Shown here in pieces: positions 35,696-43,642 of a stretch of DNA of 64,000 nt. Positions within the stretch are counted from its first letter, which is position 1. Each line of letters starts with the position of its first letter. Source of the stretch: Acidovorax sp. sic0104 (GTDB lineage Bacteria; Pseudomonadota; Gammaproteobacteria; Burkholderiales; Burkholderiaceae_C); NCBI RefSeq assembly GCF_019219095.1, contig NZ_JAHUWH010000005.1:283255-347254 (forward strand), in the 5' to 3' direction. The notes under the pieces are model-generated. The model saw only the letters and a program-made list of their open reading frames with translations. It made no database searches and was not told the origin of the DNA. A program made the translations under genes and the position numbers.

Positions 35696-35719
35696 AGCCG
35701 CCAGCCTTTGAACAGGGCC

Positions 35720-37417
35720 TTACCCGGCCGCTGCCGCCAGCCCCGCGCCGTGCCCGCGTGTGAAAGCTTCTTCGAACACCGAATAGCCCGCCCAGTCGCT
35801 GTGCGCAAACGCCAGGCGTGCGGTGGCGGGTGTGGGAATCCACGGCTGGCGCTCTGATTTCGATAGCTGACTGCGCTTGATAGGCATGCGTGAGATGCCG
35901 ATTTGACTCATATACGTGGCCAGTCCCGGCGTGGGGATGGCCATGGCATGGCCGTAGCGCGTCACCTCCACCCGCGTGGCGCGGCGGCGCAGGTCGGGGT
36001 GCGGGAGCGACAGGGCATCCAGCGCGCCCCCGGCCCAGTGCTCCCACGGCTGCTGCGCCAGCTGCTGGCGGCCGTCCGGCACGCTGCCCAGGGCCTGGTA
36101 GTAGGTCAATACCGTGGGGCCGGCCAGGGTGGCGCGGGTATCCAGCCGCTGGTGGCCGGCGTCCACATAGCCCAGGCCGCCGGGCGTAGGGTCGGCGTAC
36201 AGCACGTTGTCCCAGGCCGGGGCTGCGCCGGGCCGGTCGGTGAGCGGGCTGTCGATGTGGATGTTGGCCACCAGCCAGGGCGCCCACGACAGGCGCTGCG
36301 CGGCCCCGGTGAGGAACGCCGGCGGGTTGCGCACGACGCGCGCCGCCATGAAGACCGGCAGCGCCACGATGCAGCGCGGCGCCTGCCAGCGCTCCACGCT
36401 GTCAGTGCCGTGGTTGAACGCATCCACCTCCACCCCATGGCGGCCTTCGGTGATGCGCAGCACGCTGGTGGCGGTGCGCAGCTGCCCCCCTGCGCGCAGC
36501 GGCGCGGCCAGGCGCTGGGTGATCCAGCCGTTGCCTTCGGGCCAGGTGAGCACGCTCTCGCGCGATTCGTCCGCGGACTCTCCCGGTGCATGGAACCCGT
36601 GGCGGCTGGCGAAGTAGTGGATGCCCGCCCAGGCCGACACCACGGCAAGGCCGGCGCCGTAGTCGTCACGGCAGCTGTAATCCAGGTACCACAGCAGGTG
36701 CTCGTCGTCGAAGCCCTGCTGCGCCAGCCAGGCGGCGAAGGTCATCGCATCGAGCGCCTGGTGGGCCTGTGGCAGCGGTTTGCCGGGACCCATCGAACGC
36801 ATGGCGGGCATGCTGAAGCGCGCGGTGCGGGTGGCACCGTCCACCGCCTGCGCAAATCGGCGGTATTGGGCGAGGGTGGTGTCGGGCACGCCGTGCACGG
36901 GCAGCAAGCCGTCCTGCCATTCGCCCTGGAAGTACAGCCGCTCCTGCGGGCTGTGGCACAGGTGGCGCTCGTCATAGCGCCAGCGGCCGGCCACACGCTG
37001 GCGCAGGCCCAGCTCTTCCAGCAGGTCCTGCACTTCGCGCGCATCGTCACCCGGCACCGGCAGGTAGTGCGCGCCCAGCGGGCACGCGATGCCGCCCACC
37101 GACCCGCCCCGGCTGTTGCCGCCCGCGCTGTCCTCCAGCTCCAGCAGCGCGAAGTCGTCCACCCCCGCCAGCCGCAACGAGCGCGCCGCCGCCAGCCCCG
37201 CCACGCCGCCGCCCGCGATGATCACCTGCGCGCGGCGCACCACGGCAGGCTCGGGCAGCGCGCCGGCCTTGAGCAGGTCCCGCAGCGCATGGCCCCGCTG
37301 CATGTCGATGCCGGCAAAGCCGCCCCGCAGCGTGCGCGGCGCTTCGTCGCACCCCGGCAGGACAACGGCAGACGCCGCCGAAGCGGCAACCGTGGCTAGG
37401 AAATGGCGGCGTTGCAT
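35720..37417 (-). CDS. FAD-dependent amine oxidase-like protein with Tat/lipoprotein-type signal
   Basis: The 565-residue protein begins MQRRHFLATVAAS, a twin-arginine start, followed by a hydrophobic run and a lipobox-like VLPGC (C23), so a periplasmic, perhaps lipid-anchored location is likely. The Rossmann motif GGGVAGLAAA lies at about residues 69-78 and the flavin-contact segment GGNSRGG at about 98-104. The family (NAD(P)/FAD amine oxidoreductases) oxidises amines, including polyamines, but the substrate here is unknown. It directly follows the polyamine aminopropyltransferase gene; a REP hairpin lies between. The start at 37417 is chosen for the twin-arginine signal; an upstream extension runs into the REP element. 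Confidence 0.83.
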   Translation of the reverse strand: MQRRHFLATVAASAASAVVLPGCDEAPRTLRGGFAGIDMQRGHALRDLLKAGALPEPAVVRRAQVIIAGGGVAGLAAARSLRLAGVDDFALLELEDSAGGNSRGGSVGGIACPLGAHYLPVPGDDAREVQDLLEELGLRQRVAGRWRYDERHLCHSPQERLYFQGEWQDGLLPVHGVPDTTLAQYRRFAQAVDGATRTARFSMPAMRSMGPGKPLPQAHQALDAMTFAAWLAQQGFDDEHLLWYLDYSCRDDYGAGLAVVSAWAGIHYFASRHGFHAPGESADESRESVLTWPEGNGWITQRLAAPLRAGGQLRTATSVLRITEGRHGVEVDAFNHGTDSVERWQAPRCIVALPVFMAARVVRNPPAFLTGAAQRLSWAPWLVANIHIDSPLTDRPGAAPAWDNVLYADPTPGGLGYVDAGHQRLDTRATLAGPTVLTYYQALGSVPDGRQQLAQQPWEHWAGGALDALSLPHPDLRRRATRVEVTRYGHAMAIPTPGLATYMSQIGISRMPIKRSQLSKSERQPWIPTPATARLAFAHSDWAGYSVFEEAFTRGHGAGLAAAAG

Positions 37418-37460
37418 GGTGTCAGTGTCTTTGACGCGGAACTGCGGTTTAACACCCACA

Positions 37461-37520
37461 CCGTTCCTGTGCAGCTTGTCGAAGCCTGGCGCGGCGCTTC
37501 GACCAGCTCAGCGTGAACGG
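37461..37520. repeat. REP hairpin of the 'cttgtcgaagc...gcttcgaccagctcag' type
   Basis: The left arm 37461-37485 and right arm 37496-37520 are 25 bases each, with a GC-rich loop of ten bases. The arms pair at CCGTTC...GCTTGTCGAAGC and GCTTCGACCAGCTCAGCGTGAACGG with several mismatches. This REP core (TTCGAC-AGCTCAG) is widespread in betaproteobacterial genomes. It sits 43 bases upstream of the amine oxidase start. Confidence 0.75.
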
Positions 37521-37635
37521 GCTTTGGAATCTGCAAGCCGCCAGACATACGGCAGCATTCCGCCCCCGCCCGCAACGACCGGCACGCCCCCATACCAGTG
37601 CACCCGCGGAACTGGCTTTGCCAGGCCGCTGGGTG

Positions 37636-37693
37636 CGTCCCCCTTTGGGGGATGACGCGCAGCGTCTCAGGGGGGCTTCTCAATGCCGGGCTT
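37636..37693 (-). repeat. Palindromic element after the aminopropyltransferase gene
   Basis: TCCCCC-TTT-GGGGGA (37638-37652) and GACGC-GCA-GCGTC (37654-37666) form two hairpins, followed by CTCAGGGGGG. A short direct repeat GCTTCTCAATGCC (about 37675-37699) reaches the stop codon of the speE-like gene. A related but weaker copy (GCGGCGCAGCCGCTCAGGGG) lies at about 39449-39468, directly after the DUF350 stop codon. Both look like transcript-end elements. Confidence 0.55.
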
Positions 37694-37694
37694 C

Positions 37695-39302
37695 TCAATG
37701 CCTGCCCCATTCGCGCTCGTAGGTGTGGACCAGCGCCTGGTTCGACAGCCTGTTCACTTCCGTCGGCACCCGCGCCATGTCGCGCGGAAAGTCGAACAGC
37801 AGCGGCAGCGAATCCAGCGTGAGAAAGCGCAGATTGTCCGGCAGTGTCTCGGGCAGGCGCCAGGGCCTGCGGCTGGCGATCACGAAGCCCCATTCGCCGA
37901 AACTGGGCACGTGTGCGTGGTACGGCGCGGTCTGCAGGCCCACCGATTCCATGGTCTGCACCACCGTCCAGAAGCTCTTGCGCGCAACCAGCGGCGACGT
38001 GGTCTGCACCACCGCATAGCCGCTGGCGGCCAGTCGGTTGGCCAGCAGCGCGTAGAAGCTGTTGGTGTAGAGCTTGCCGATGGAGAAATTGGTGGGGTCG
38101 GGGAAGTCCACCACGATCACATCGTAGGTGTCGAGCGCCGCAGGCGGCAGCGCATCGCGCGACACGCCGCCCGCGTTGACCGCGCCCATGGCGCCGTTCT
38201 CGGCCGTGTTCCCCTGCAGCCACCCGAACGCATCGGTGTTGATGATCCTGACCTTGGGGTCGCGCAGCGCGTTGCCATTGAGCTGCGCGAGCATCGGGTT
38301 CTCGCTGAAGATGCGCGTCATGGCCGGGTCCAGCTCGACCAGCGTGACGGACTCCACCGACGGGTACTTCAAGATCTCGCGCACGGCCATGCCATCGCCG
38401 CCGCCCAGCACGGCGACGCGTTTGGGCGCGCCGTGGGCGGACATCGCAGGGTGCACCAGCGCCTCGTGGTAACGGTATTCGTCGGCCTGCGCGAACTGCA
38501 GGTTGCCGTTGAGGTACAGCCGGTGGCCCAGCCGCCCTTGCGTGACGACGATGCGCTGGTAGGGCGACGCGGTGCTGAAGACGATGCGGTCCTGGTAGAA
38601 CTTGTCCTCGGCAAAGCTGGTGATGTGGTCCGCACCGGCAAAGCCCGCGACAAGCAGGCCCAGCACCATCGCACAGGCGGCCACGTGCGCGCGCAGGCGC
38701 CGCAGCTCGTGCCGGAAGAGCCACACGGCCCACAGCGCCACGGCGGCGTTCATGATGCCGAACAGCAGCCCGGTGCGGATCAGCCCCAGGTGCGGCACCA
38801 GCAGCAGCGGAAAGGCGAGCGACACGGCAAGCGCTCCCAGGTAGTCGAAGGTCAGCACCTGAGACACGAGGTCCTTGAGCACGACGTTGCGCTTCAGGAT
38901 GCGCATGACCAGCGGGATCTCCAGCCCCACCATCGTGCCCACCACCATCACCATGCCGTACAGCAGGAACCGGAAGGCGCCCGGCGTGTACGCGTTGGCC
39001 AGGAACAGCGTGGCCGGCAGCGCACCACCCACCAACGCCACCAGCAGCTCGATGCGCAGGAAGTGCGCGGGCAGCTGCCGCTCGAAATAGCGCGACAGCC
39101 ACGAGCCCACGCCCATCGCGAACAGGTAGGTGCCGATGATGGTGGAGAACTGCAGCACCGAGTCGCCCAGCACATAGGACGCGAGCGCCCCGGCGGCCAG
39201 TTCGTACAGCAGCCCGCAGGCGGCCACGACGAAGACGCTGATGAGCAGCGCGATGTCGATGGGGCGGGCCGGAGAAGGGGGGGACGCGCCGGTGTCCTTC
39301 AT
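37695..39302 (-). CDS. Membrane-embedded polyamine aminopropyltransferase (SpeE-like)
   Basis: The 535-residue protein is a fusion. The first 230 residues form about seven transmembrane helices (from LLISVFVVAACGLLYELAAG to the helix before residue 215). The rest is a spermidine-synthase domain with VLGGGDGMAVREIL at about 320, the acidic ELDPAMT after the next strand, and VVDFPDPTNFSIGKLYTNSFY, whose two Asp residues correspond to the catalytic DxxDP of SpeE. The enzyme transfers aminopropyl groups from decarboxylated AdoMet to an amine, here presumably at the inner membrane. The start at 39302 is preferred; an alternative is 39314. DUF350 and DUF4178 genes lie upstream in the same direction. 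Confidence 0.9.
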   Translation of the reverse strand: MKDTGASPPSPARPIDIALLISVFVVAACGLLYELAAGALASYVLGDSVLQFSTIIGTYLFAMGVGSWLSRYFERQLPAHFLRIELLVALVGGALPATLFLANAYTPGAFRFLLYGMVMVVGTMVGLEIPLVMRILKRNVVLKDLVSQVLTFDYLGALAVSLAFPLLLVPHLGLIRTGLLFGIMNAAVALWAVWLFRHELRRLRAHVAACAMVLGLLVAGFAGADHITSFAEDKFYQDRIVFSTASPYQRIVVTQGRLGHRLYLNGNLQFAQADEYRYHEALVHPAMSAHGAPKRVAVLGGGDGMAVREILKYPSVESVTLVELDPAMTRIFSENPMLAQLNGNALRDPKVRIINTDAFGWLQGNTAENGAMGAVNAGGVSRDALPPAALDTYDVIVVDFPDPTNFSIGKLYTNSFYALLANRLAASGYAVVQTTSPLVARKSFWTVVQTMESVGLQTAPYHAHVPSFGEWGFVIASRRPWRLPETLPDNLRFLTLDSLPLLFDFPRDMARVPTEVNRLSNQALVHTYEREWGRH

Positions 39303-39468
39303 GGGGGGGCGCATGCAATGGGCGCGGACTTGGCCAGCGAACACCGCGCACAGGCCGCCCGGCCGCGTTGGCGGCGCTTCGCCCGCGCGCGCCAGCATCG
39401 TGCCTCTGCACGTATCGCACAGCGATGCGAGAGGGGGCCGACGCGGCGCAGCCGCTCAGGGGAATATT

Positions 39469-39690
39469 TCAATGGATCGCCGCCGCCACGATGATGCTGA
39501 TACCCAGGCACATCGCCGCCACCACCATGCCCAGGGCCTTGTTCTGCTTCTCGACGATCTCGCGCCACAGGTCGTAGGGGGTGATCTTGTCGACGATGAC
39601 GAAGCACACCCAGAAGATGACCACGCCGATCAGCGCATACAGGATGGACCCGAGAAACGCCGCGGGCTTGAGCCATTCGATTCCCATCAT
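39469..39690 (-). CDS. DUF350-family small membrane protein
   Basis: The 73-residue protein has two helices (about residues 12-34 and 52-72) separated by a charged segment KITPYDLWREIVEKQNKALG. The pattern of Gly in the first helix and the VxKxTPYDLWREI-like loop are DUF350 marks. AAGGAG at 39699-39704 (minus strand) with eight-base spacing fixes the start; the second Met is less likely. DUF350 genes recur next to DUF4178, PspA/SPFH and SpeE-like genes in many proteobacteria, as here. The function is unknown. Confidence 0.85.
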   Translation of the reverse strand: MMGIEWLKPAAFLGSILYALIGVVIFWVCFVIVDKITPYDLWREIVEKQNKALGMVVAAMCLGISIIVAAAIH

Positions 39691-39775
39691 GATGTGTTCT
39701 CCTTGGAACGGTTGTCTGTTTGTCGATTGAAGATAGGGCGGGATGCGCTGGCGACCACCTGTGTCGCCGTGCCTG

Positions 39776-41293
39776 CTACTTGTGGCTGCCGCCCGAGGAA
39801 TACCCACCGTACGAGCCCCCCGAGCTGCGGTAGCTGGACGAGGACGAGCAGTTCTCCCGTTGCGGATCGCAGCTGGAGCAGCGGCTGAGCAGGACAAGCA
39901 GGATCAGGATCACCACCGCGATGACGATGATGGTGCCGCACCCCAGGCCCGACTTGGCCACGAACGGGCCCGGGTCGTCGCGCTGCAGCACGTCCTTCTT
40001 GTCGTCGAGCTTGAAGGCCTTGGCCACCGTGTCGCTGGCGATCTTGTCGCCGGCGGACCAGGTGATCTCGTTGCTGCTCTGCTCCATGGACAGCACACCC
40101 TTGCTGCCCTCGAAGTCGCGGTTGAAGGTCTTCTGGCCGCGCGTGACCTGCCAGTAGAACTCGCCCAGCACGTAGGTCGTCTCTGCCTCGTAGCTGTACT
40201 TGAGCTTGTAGGGCGTGCCCAGGTAGGTGGCCGTGCTACCGGTGCCGGCCAGCTGCGGCGCGCCGGTGGTGGGGCGCACCATGCTCCAGCCTTCTTCCGA
40301 ATCGACCAGGAAGGCAAAGCCGCGCTTCTGGTTGTAGAGCAGGTACTCGCTCCAGCCGAAGTGCTCGTCGTCGCCGGGCGCAACGCCCATGCGGTGCTGA
40401 AAGCCCACCACCTGCCAGTGCACGCCCTGCAGCTGGCCCTTGCTGCCCAGGGGGATGATGGGCTGCACGGGTTCGTCCTGCTCGGCCGAGCGCAGCTCGC
40501 CGCCCACGCCGCTATCGAGGTCGATGATGCTCGCGCACGAGCCGCAGGTGAGGCTCTTGGTGGTGGACAGCTGCACCTGCACCGGCGCGCCGCAGTGCGG
40601 GCAGTTGAACTGGCGGCCCTTTTCTTCCTTGGCGGATTCGTCCTTCAGGCCCTTGAGCTGCAGGTCTTCCAGCAGCACGGCCTTGCCGCGCTCCACATTG
40701 GGCGGCGTGTGGCCATAGTCGATGCTGACCACTTCGCCATCGGCACTGCGCAGCTCGACCATGCCGAAGGGGTGCCCGAGCGGCGGCAGCTTGGGCAGCT
40801 CGCCCTGGGCGGAGATGAGCGACGCCTGGCCGGTGTAGGCCACGCTGTAGGGCTTGCCGTTGATGGCGGTGGTGGCGCCGACGCGAAAACGCTCGGCCGG
40901 AGGCATCTCGCGGCCCGGGTCGATAGGGCGGGTGAAGACGTAGGCACCGTTGTCCTCGCCCAGCGTGGCCATGGTGCCGTCGTCGAGGAACGCCGCCCAT
41001 TCGGTCCAGACACCGGCGTCGCCCTTGTACTGCAGGCGACCGACCAAGGTGAAGGGGATGTCCTTGCCATCGAGCTGAATGCGCCCGCTGGCCATGAGCT
41101 GCAGCGGGCTGTGGTCGTCGAACAGCTCGGCCATCTTGCCCAGGCGCTGCAGCACGTCGCCATTGCGCACCACGGTGCTCTGGCAGTAGCCGCACACGGC
41201 GTGCGTGGACTGCGCGCTGCGGAATTCAACCGGCGCGCCGCAGCCCGGGCAGGGCGCGCGGTAATAACGCTGTGTGGGGTCGGCGGTGGCCAT
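39776..41293 (-). CDS. DUF4178 protein with two zinc ribbons and a C-terminal membrane helix
   Basis: The 505-residue protein has two zinc-ribbon halves. One is CPGCGAPVEF with CGYC near the N-terminus (C15, C18, about C34, C37), the other CPHCGAPVQV with CGSC (about residues 231-254). Each is followed by a DUF4178 domain (about 60-200 and 275-420, with motifs RPIDPG, WSEYLLYNQKRGFAFL and YVLGEFYWQV). A single helix lies at about 455-473 (GTIIVIAVVILILLVLL), and the tail is Cys/Ser/Gly-rich. It is a large membrane-tethered cytoplasmic protein. The function is unknown, but the family recurs in this gene neighbourhood. Confidence 0.88.
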   Translation of the reverse strand: MATADPTQRYYRAPCPGCGAPVEFRSAQSTHAVCGYCQSTVVRNGDVLQRLGKMAELFDDHSPLQLMASGRIQLDGKDIPFTLVGRLQYKGDAGVWTEWAAFLDDGTMATLGEDNGAYVFTRPIDPGREMPPAERFRVGATTAINGKPYSVAYTGQASLISAQGELPKLPPLGHPFGMVELRSADGEVVSIDYGHTPPNVERGKAVLLEDLQLKGLKDESAKEEKGRQFNCPHCGAPVQVQLSTTKSLTCGSCASIIDLDSGVGGELRSAEQDEPVQPIIPLGSKGQLQGVHWQVVGFQHRMGVAPGDDEHFGWSEYLLYNQKRGFAFLVDSEEGWSMVRPTTGAPQLAGTGSTATYLGTPYKLKYSYEAETTYVLGEFYWQVTRGQKTFNRDFEGSKGVLSMEQSSNEITWSAGDKIASDTVAKAFKLDDKKDVLQRDDPGPFVAKSGLGCGTIIVIAVVILILLVLLSRCSSCDPQRENCSSSSSYRSSGGSYGGYSSGGSHK

Positions 41294-41370
41294 CGTGTTG
41301 GATTGGTGCCTGCGCCGTTCAGCGTGATGCAGGGCCTTTTAGGGCCCTGGCGCTTATCCCTCGTGCGCAG

Positions 41371-41390
41371 GCAGCTATTTTTATGATAGC
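41371..41390. repeat. Short palindromic element after the SPFH gene
   Basis: GCAGCTATTTTTATGATAGC, arms GCTAT/ATAGC around an A/T core. On the minus strand it starts just after the SPFH stop codon (41398) and precedes the DUF4178 gene. It could attenuate transcription between the two genes. Confidence 0.5.
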
Positions 41391-41397
41391 AACCGGA

Positions 41398-42450
41398 TCA
41401 GATCAGCTTCTTGAGCAGCTCGGCCTTCTTGGCGTCGAACTCTTCCTGCGTGAGGATGCCCTTGGACTTGAGGTCGCCCAGCTTTTCCAGCGTGGCCATC
41501 ACCTCTTCAGGCTTCACCCCCACGGGCGCGGCCGCTGCCTGTGCCGCAGCGGCGGCTGCGGGCGCCACGGGGGTCTGCAAGCCCTGCTGCAGGTTCTGCG
41601 CCAGCACCTGGCCCAGTGCCACGCCAGCGCCCAGGCCCATGGCATCGCCCGCAATGCCGCTGCCGCCACCGCTGTTCTCCGCGAACTTGGGGATGGCCTG
41701 CGCCGTCTGGTACTGCATGAACTTGGCCATGTCGTTGCCCACCATGCCCATGCCGATCTTCTGGTCGAGGATCTTCTGCAGCTCTTCGGGCAGCGAGACG
41801 TTCTGGACCGTGAGGGACTCGATCAAGATGCCCAGCTTGGCAAAGATGGGCGCAAGCTCCTTGGTCAGCGCGTCGGCGAACATGACCTGGTTGGCCGCCA
41901 GGTCCAGGAAGGGCAGTCCACTGCCGGCAATGGCGTTGCTGATGTTCTGCAGCACCAGGCCGCGCAGCTGGCCCTCCAGGTCCGCCACGGGGTAGGACTC
42001 GCGCGTGCCGGAGATTTCGGTGTGAAAGAGCTTGGGATCGGCGATGCGGAAGGCGTAGTTGCCGAACGCGCGCAGGCGCACCGCGCCGAAGTCCTTGTCG
42101 CGGATGGTGATGGGCTGGGGCGTGCCCCACTTCTGGTCGATCTGCTGGCGCGTGCTGAAGAAGTAGACGTCGCTCTTGAAGGGGGACTCGAAGAGCTTGT
42201 CCCAGTTCTTGAGGTAGGTCAGCACCGGCAGCGTCTGCGTGGTGAGCTTGTAGGTGCCGGGGCCGAACACGTCGGCCACCTGGCCCTCGTTCACGAAGAT
42301 GGCCATCTGCGACTCGCGCACCACCAGCGTGCCGCCGTTCTGGATTTCCATGTCGCGCATGGGAAAGCGCCAGGCCAGGGTGCCGTCCCCCTCTTCGGTC
42401 CACTGAATGATGTCAATGAACTGTTTCTTGATGAAGTCCATGAGGGCCAT
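41398..42450 (-). CDS. SPFH-domain (YdjI/virion-core-like) protein with SHOCT tail
   Basis: The 350-residue protein has an SPFH/band-7-type N-terminal domain (about 1-215; VVRESQMAIFVNEGQVADVFGPG, then KWGTPQPITIRDKDF), a Gly/Ala-rich hinge (about 240-320) and a C-terminal SHOCT domain (about 322-350; LGDLKSKGILTQEEFDAKKAELLKKL in two parts). It lacks a membrane helix. The family is related to B. subtilis YdjI, which brings the PspA homologue LiaH-like proteins to the membrane under stress. It leads the minus-strand DUF4178-DUF350-SpeE run. The start at 42450 has GGGAG upstream; a TTG twelve bases earlier is less likely. Confidence 0.88.
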   Translation of the reverse strand: MALMDFIKKQFIDIIQWTEEGDGTLAWRFPMRDMEIQNGGTLVVRESQMAIFVNEGQVADVFGPGTYKLTTQTLPVLTYLKNWDKLFESPFKSDVYFFSTRQQIDQKWGTPQPITIRDKDFGAVRLRAFGNYAFRIADPKLFHTEISGTRESYPVADLEGQLRGLVLQNISNAIAGSGLPFLDLAANQVMFADALTKELAPIFAKLGILIESLTVQNVSLPEELQKILDQKIGMGMVGNDMAKFMQYQTAQAIPKFAENSGGGSGIAGDAMGLGAGVALGQVLAQNLQQGLQTPVAPAAAAAAQAAAAPVGVKPEEVMATLEKLGDLKSKGILTQEEFDAKKAELLKKLI

Positions 42451-42722
42451 GTGTGCTCCCAAAGCAAAGAGAAAAGGGGGTTGAAAAGAGCGGCCATCAT
42501 AGCAACGGGGCTGCGCCCCACCAGGGCTTTTTTAAGGCACCCGGCGTGAAGTAGTTCACACGGCCTGGAACAGCGCCTGCGGGCTGGCCGCAGATAGCGG
42601 CTATCTCTGCGGTAGCGGCAATCAATTGGCGATTGCTATTGAGAATGCCTACCATTCATCCCATGCCTTCCCGTGCCGCCCGCATCACCGCGAAGCGGCC
42701 ATGCCACTGCCAGGAGTCCACC
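42451..42722. promoter_or_regulatory. Divergent promoter region between SPFH and DUF2061 genes, with a weak Fur-like site
   Basis: The 272-base spacer holds an imperfect palindrome GCAGATAGC-GCTATCTCTGC at about 42594-42614 and an AT-rich word GATTGCTATTGAGAATGCC (42631-42649) that resembles half of a Fur box (GANAAT repeats). The match is partial. Promoters for both the polyamine/SPFH run (minus) and the DUF2061 gene (plus) must lie here. Confidence 0.35.
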
Positions 42723-42986
42723 ATGTCCCGCATCCGCCACGCCGCCCGCCAGAACAAGACCATGCTGATGAAAACAGGCAGCTACTACGTCGTGCACATC
42801 TGCGTGGCTGCGATGGTGGCCTACGCGGTGACGGGCAATTTCTGGGCGTCGCTCACGCTGAGCCTGCTGGAGCCTACGGTGCAGGCGGTGGCGTTCTTCT
42901 TTCATGAGAAGGCCTGGGACCGCAAGCTGCGCAAGGCGCCCGTGGCTGCCGCCGCCGATGCCAGGCTTTCACCCCAGCCGGGCTGA
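42723..42986 (+). CDS. DUF2061-family small membrane protein
   Basis: The 87-residue protein has two hydrophobic segments (about 19-36 and 40-58) and the DUF2061 motifs KTGSYYVVHICVAAMVAYAVTG and FFFHEKAWDR, the latter ending the second helix. CAGGAG at 42711-42716 gives a strong ribosome binding site. The function is unknown. It may be co-transcribed with the tiny reading frame at 43067, which has the same ribosome binding site context (CAGGAG-YCCACC-ATG). Confidence 0.85.
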   Translation: MSRIRHAARQNKTMLMKTGSYYVVHICVAAMVAYAVTGNFWASLTLSLLEPTVQAVAFFFHEKAWDRKLRKAPVAAAADARLSPQPG

Positions 42987-43066
42987 GCCCGGACCGCAGA
43001 GCCGGAACCCGCGAGCCGAACCAGCAAGCCCGCACACCGAGTCCATCCACACTTCAGGAGCCCACC

Positions 43067-43162
43067 ATGTACAAGATCCCCCTGCACAGCCGATCCATTG
43101 CGGGCCTGGCGTTTCAGCGCTGGCTGGTCGACCGGCTGGCACGCATGGCGTCGACACACTGA
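43067..43162 (+). CDS. Candidate 31-residue small protein
   Basis: The frame ATG...TGA encodes 31 residues, starting MYKIPLHSRSIAGLAFQRWL and ending ARMASTH. CAGGAG at 43055-43060 is six bases from the ATG, the same arrangement as in the DUF2061 gene 344 bases upstream. The peptide is basic and amphipathic (Arg/Lys with Leu, Ile, Trp, Phe), with no full membrane helix. A GC-rich hairpin follows at 43199-43214. It is too short for similarity alone to decide; the ribosome binding site is the main support. Confidence 0.45.
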   Translation: MYKIPLHSRSIAGLAFQRWLVDRLARMASTH

Positions 43163-43198
43163 CACCACGGTCGGAAAGCCCGGCGCAGAAACGGCGAC

Positions 43199-43214
43199 GC
43201 CCCGCAAGCGGGGC
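43199..43214. terminator. GC-rich hairpin after the small frame
   Basis: GCCCCG (43199-43204), loop CAAG, CGGGGC (43209-43214). It is 36 bases after the stop at 43162 and 51 bases from the end of the minus-strand gene at 43265, so it may serve both strands. There is no T-run. Confidence 0.4.
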
Positions 43215-43264
43215 ATCAGTGACCCACGGCTGGGCTGTGTGCCAGCCCCCGTCGGGCGTGACGG

Positions 43265-43570
43265 TCAGGCCCGGACGTCCAGCAGCGACCCCATCATCTC
43301 GTCCTGGGTCTTGATGGTCTGCAGGTTGGCCTTGAAGGCGTAGGTGGCCGACATCTGCTCCACGGCCTCTTGCTCCAGGGCCACGCCCTTGGCGTCCTGC
43401 TCGCGCTGCAGGCTGGCCTGCACGCCGGCGCTGTCGGCGGCTTCCTGCTGGGCCACCACCTCGCGGCGGTAGCCGGGCGTGTTCATGTTGGCCACGTTGT
43501 TGGCCGAGGCGTCCAGGCGCAACTGGGCGGCCTGAAGGCCGGAACTGCCGATGGAGGAAATACTGGCCAT
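43265..43570 (-). CDS. Orphan flagellar-rod-like (FlgB/FlgC N-terminal) protein
   Basis: The 101-residue protein opens with MASISSIGSSGLQAAQLRLDASANNVANMNTPGYRRE. This is the N-terminal signature of rod/hook proteins (ANNxANxxTPGY), which normally build the axial flagellar structure. The C-terminal half (EQMSATYAFKANLQTIKTQDEMMGSLLDV) matches the C-terminal helix of the same family, and the middle domain is nearly absent. No other flagellar gene is nearby. It may be an exported variant or a remnant that has kept a function. GGAG precedes the start at 43570. Confidence 0.75.
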   Translation of the reverse strand: MASISSIGSSGLQAAQLRLDASANNVANMNTPGYRREVVAQQEAADSAGVQASLQREQDAKGVALEQEAVEQMSATYAFKANLQTIKTQDEMMGSLLDVRA

Positions 43571-43642
43571 GGTGTGCTCCGCCAAAGCGCTGAAAAGATG
43601 GAAGCCCGCATTGTCCGCCCGGCGTGCGCCGCCTGCAAGCTG

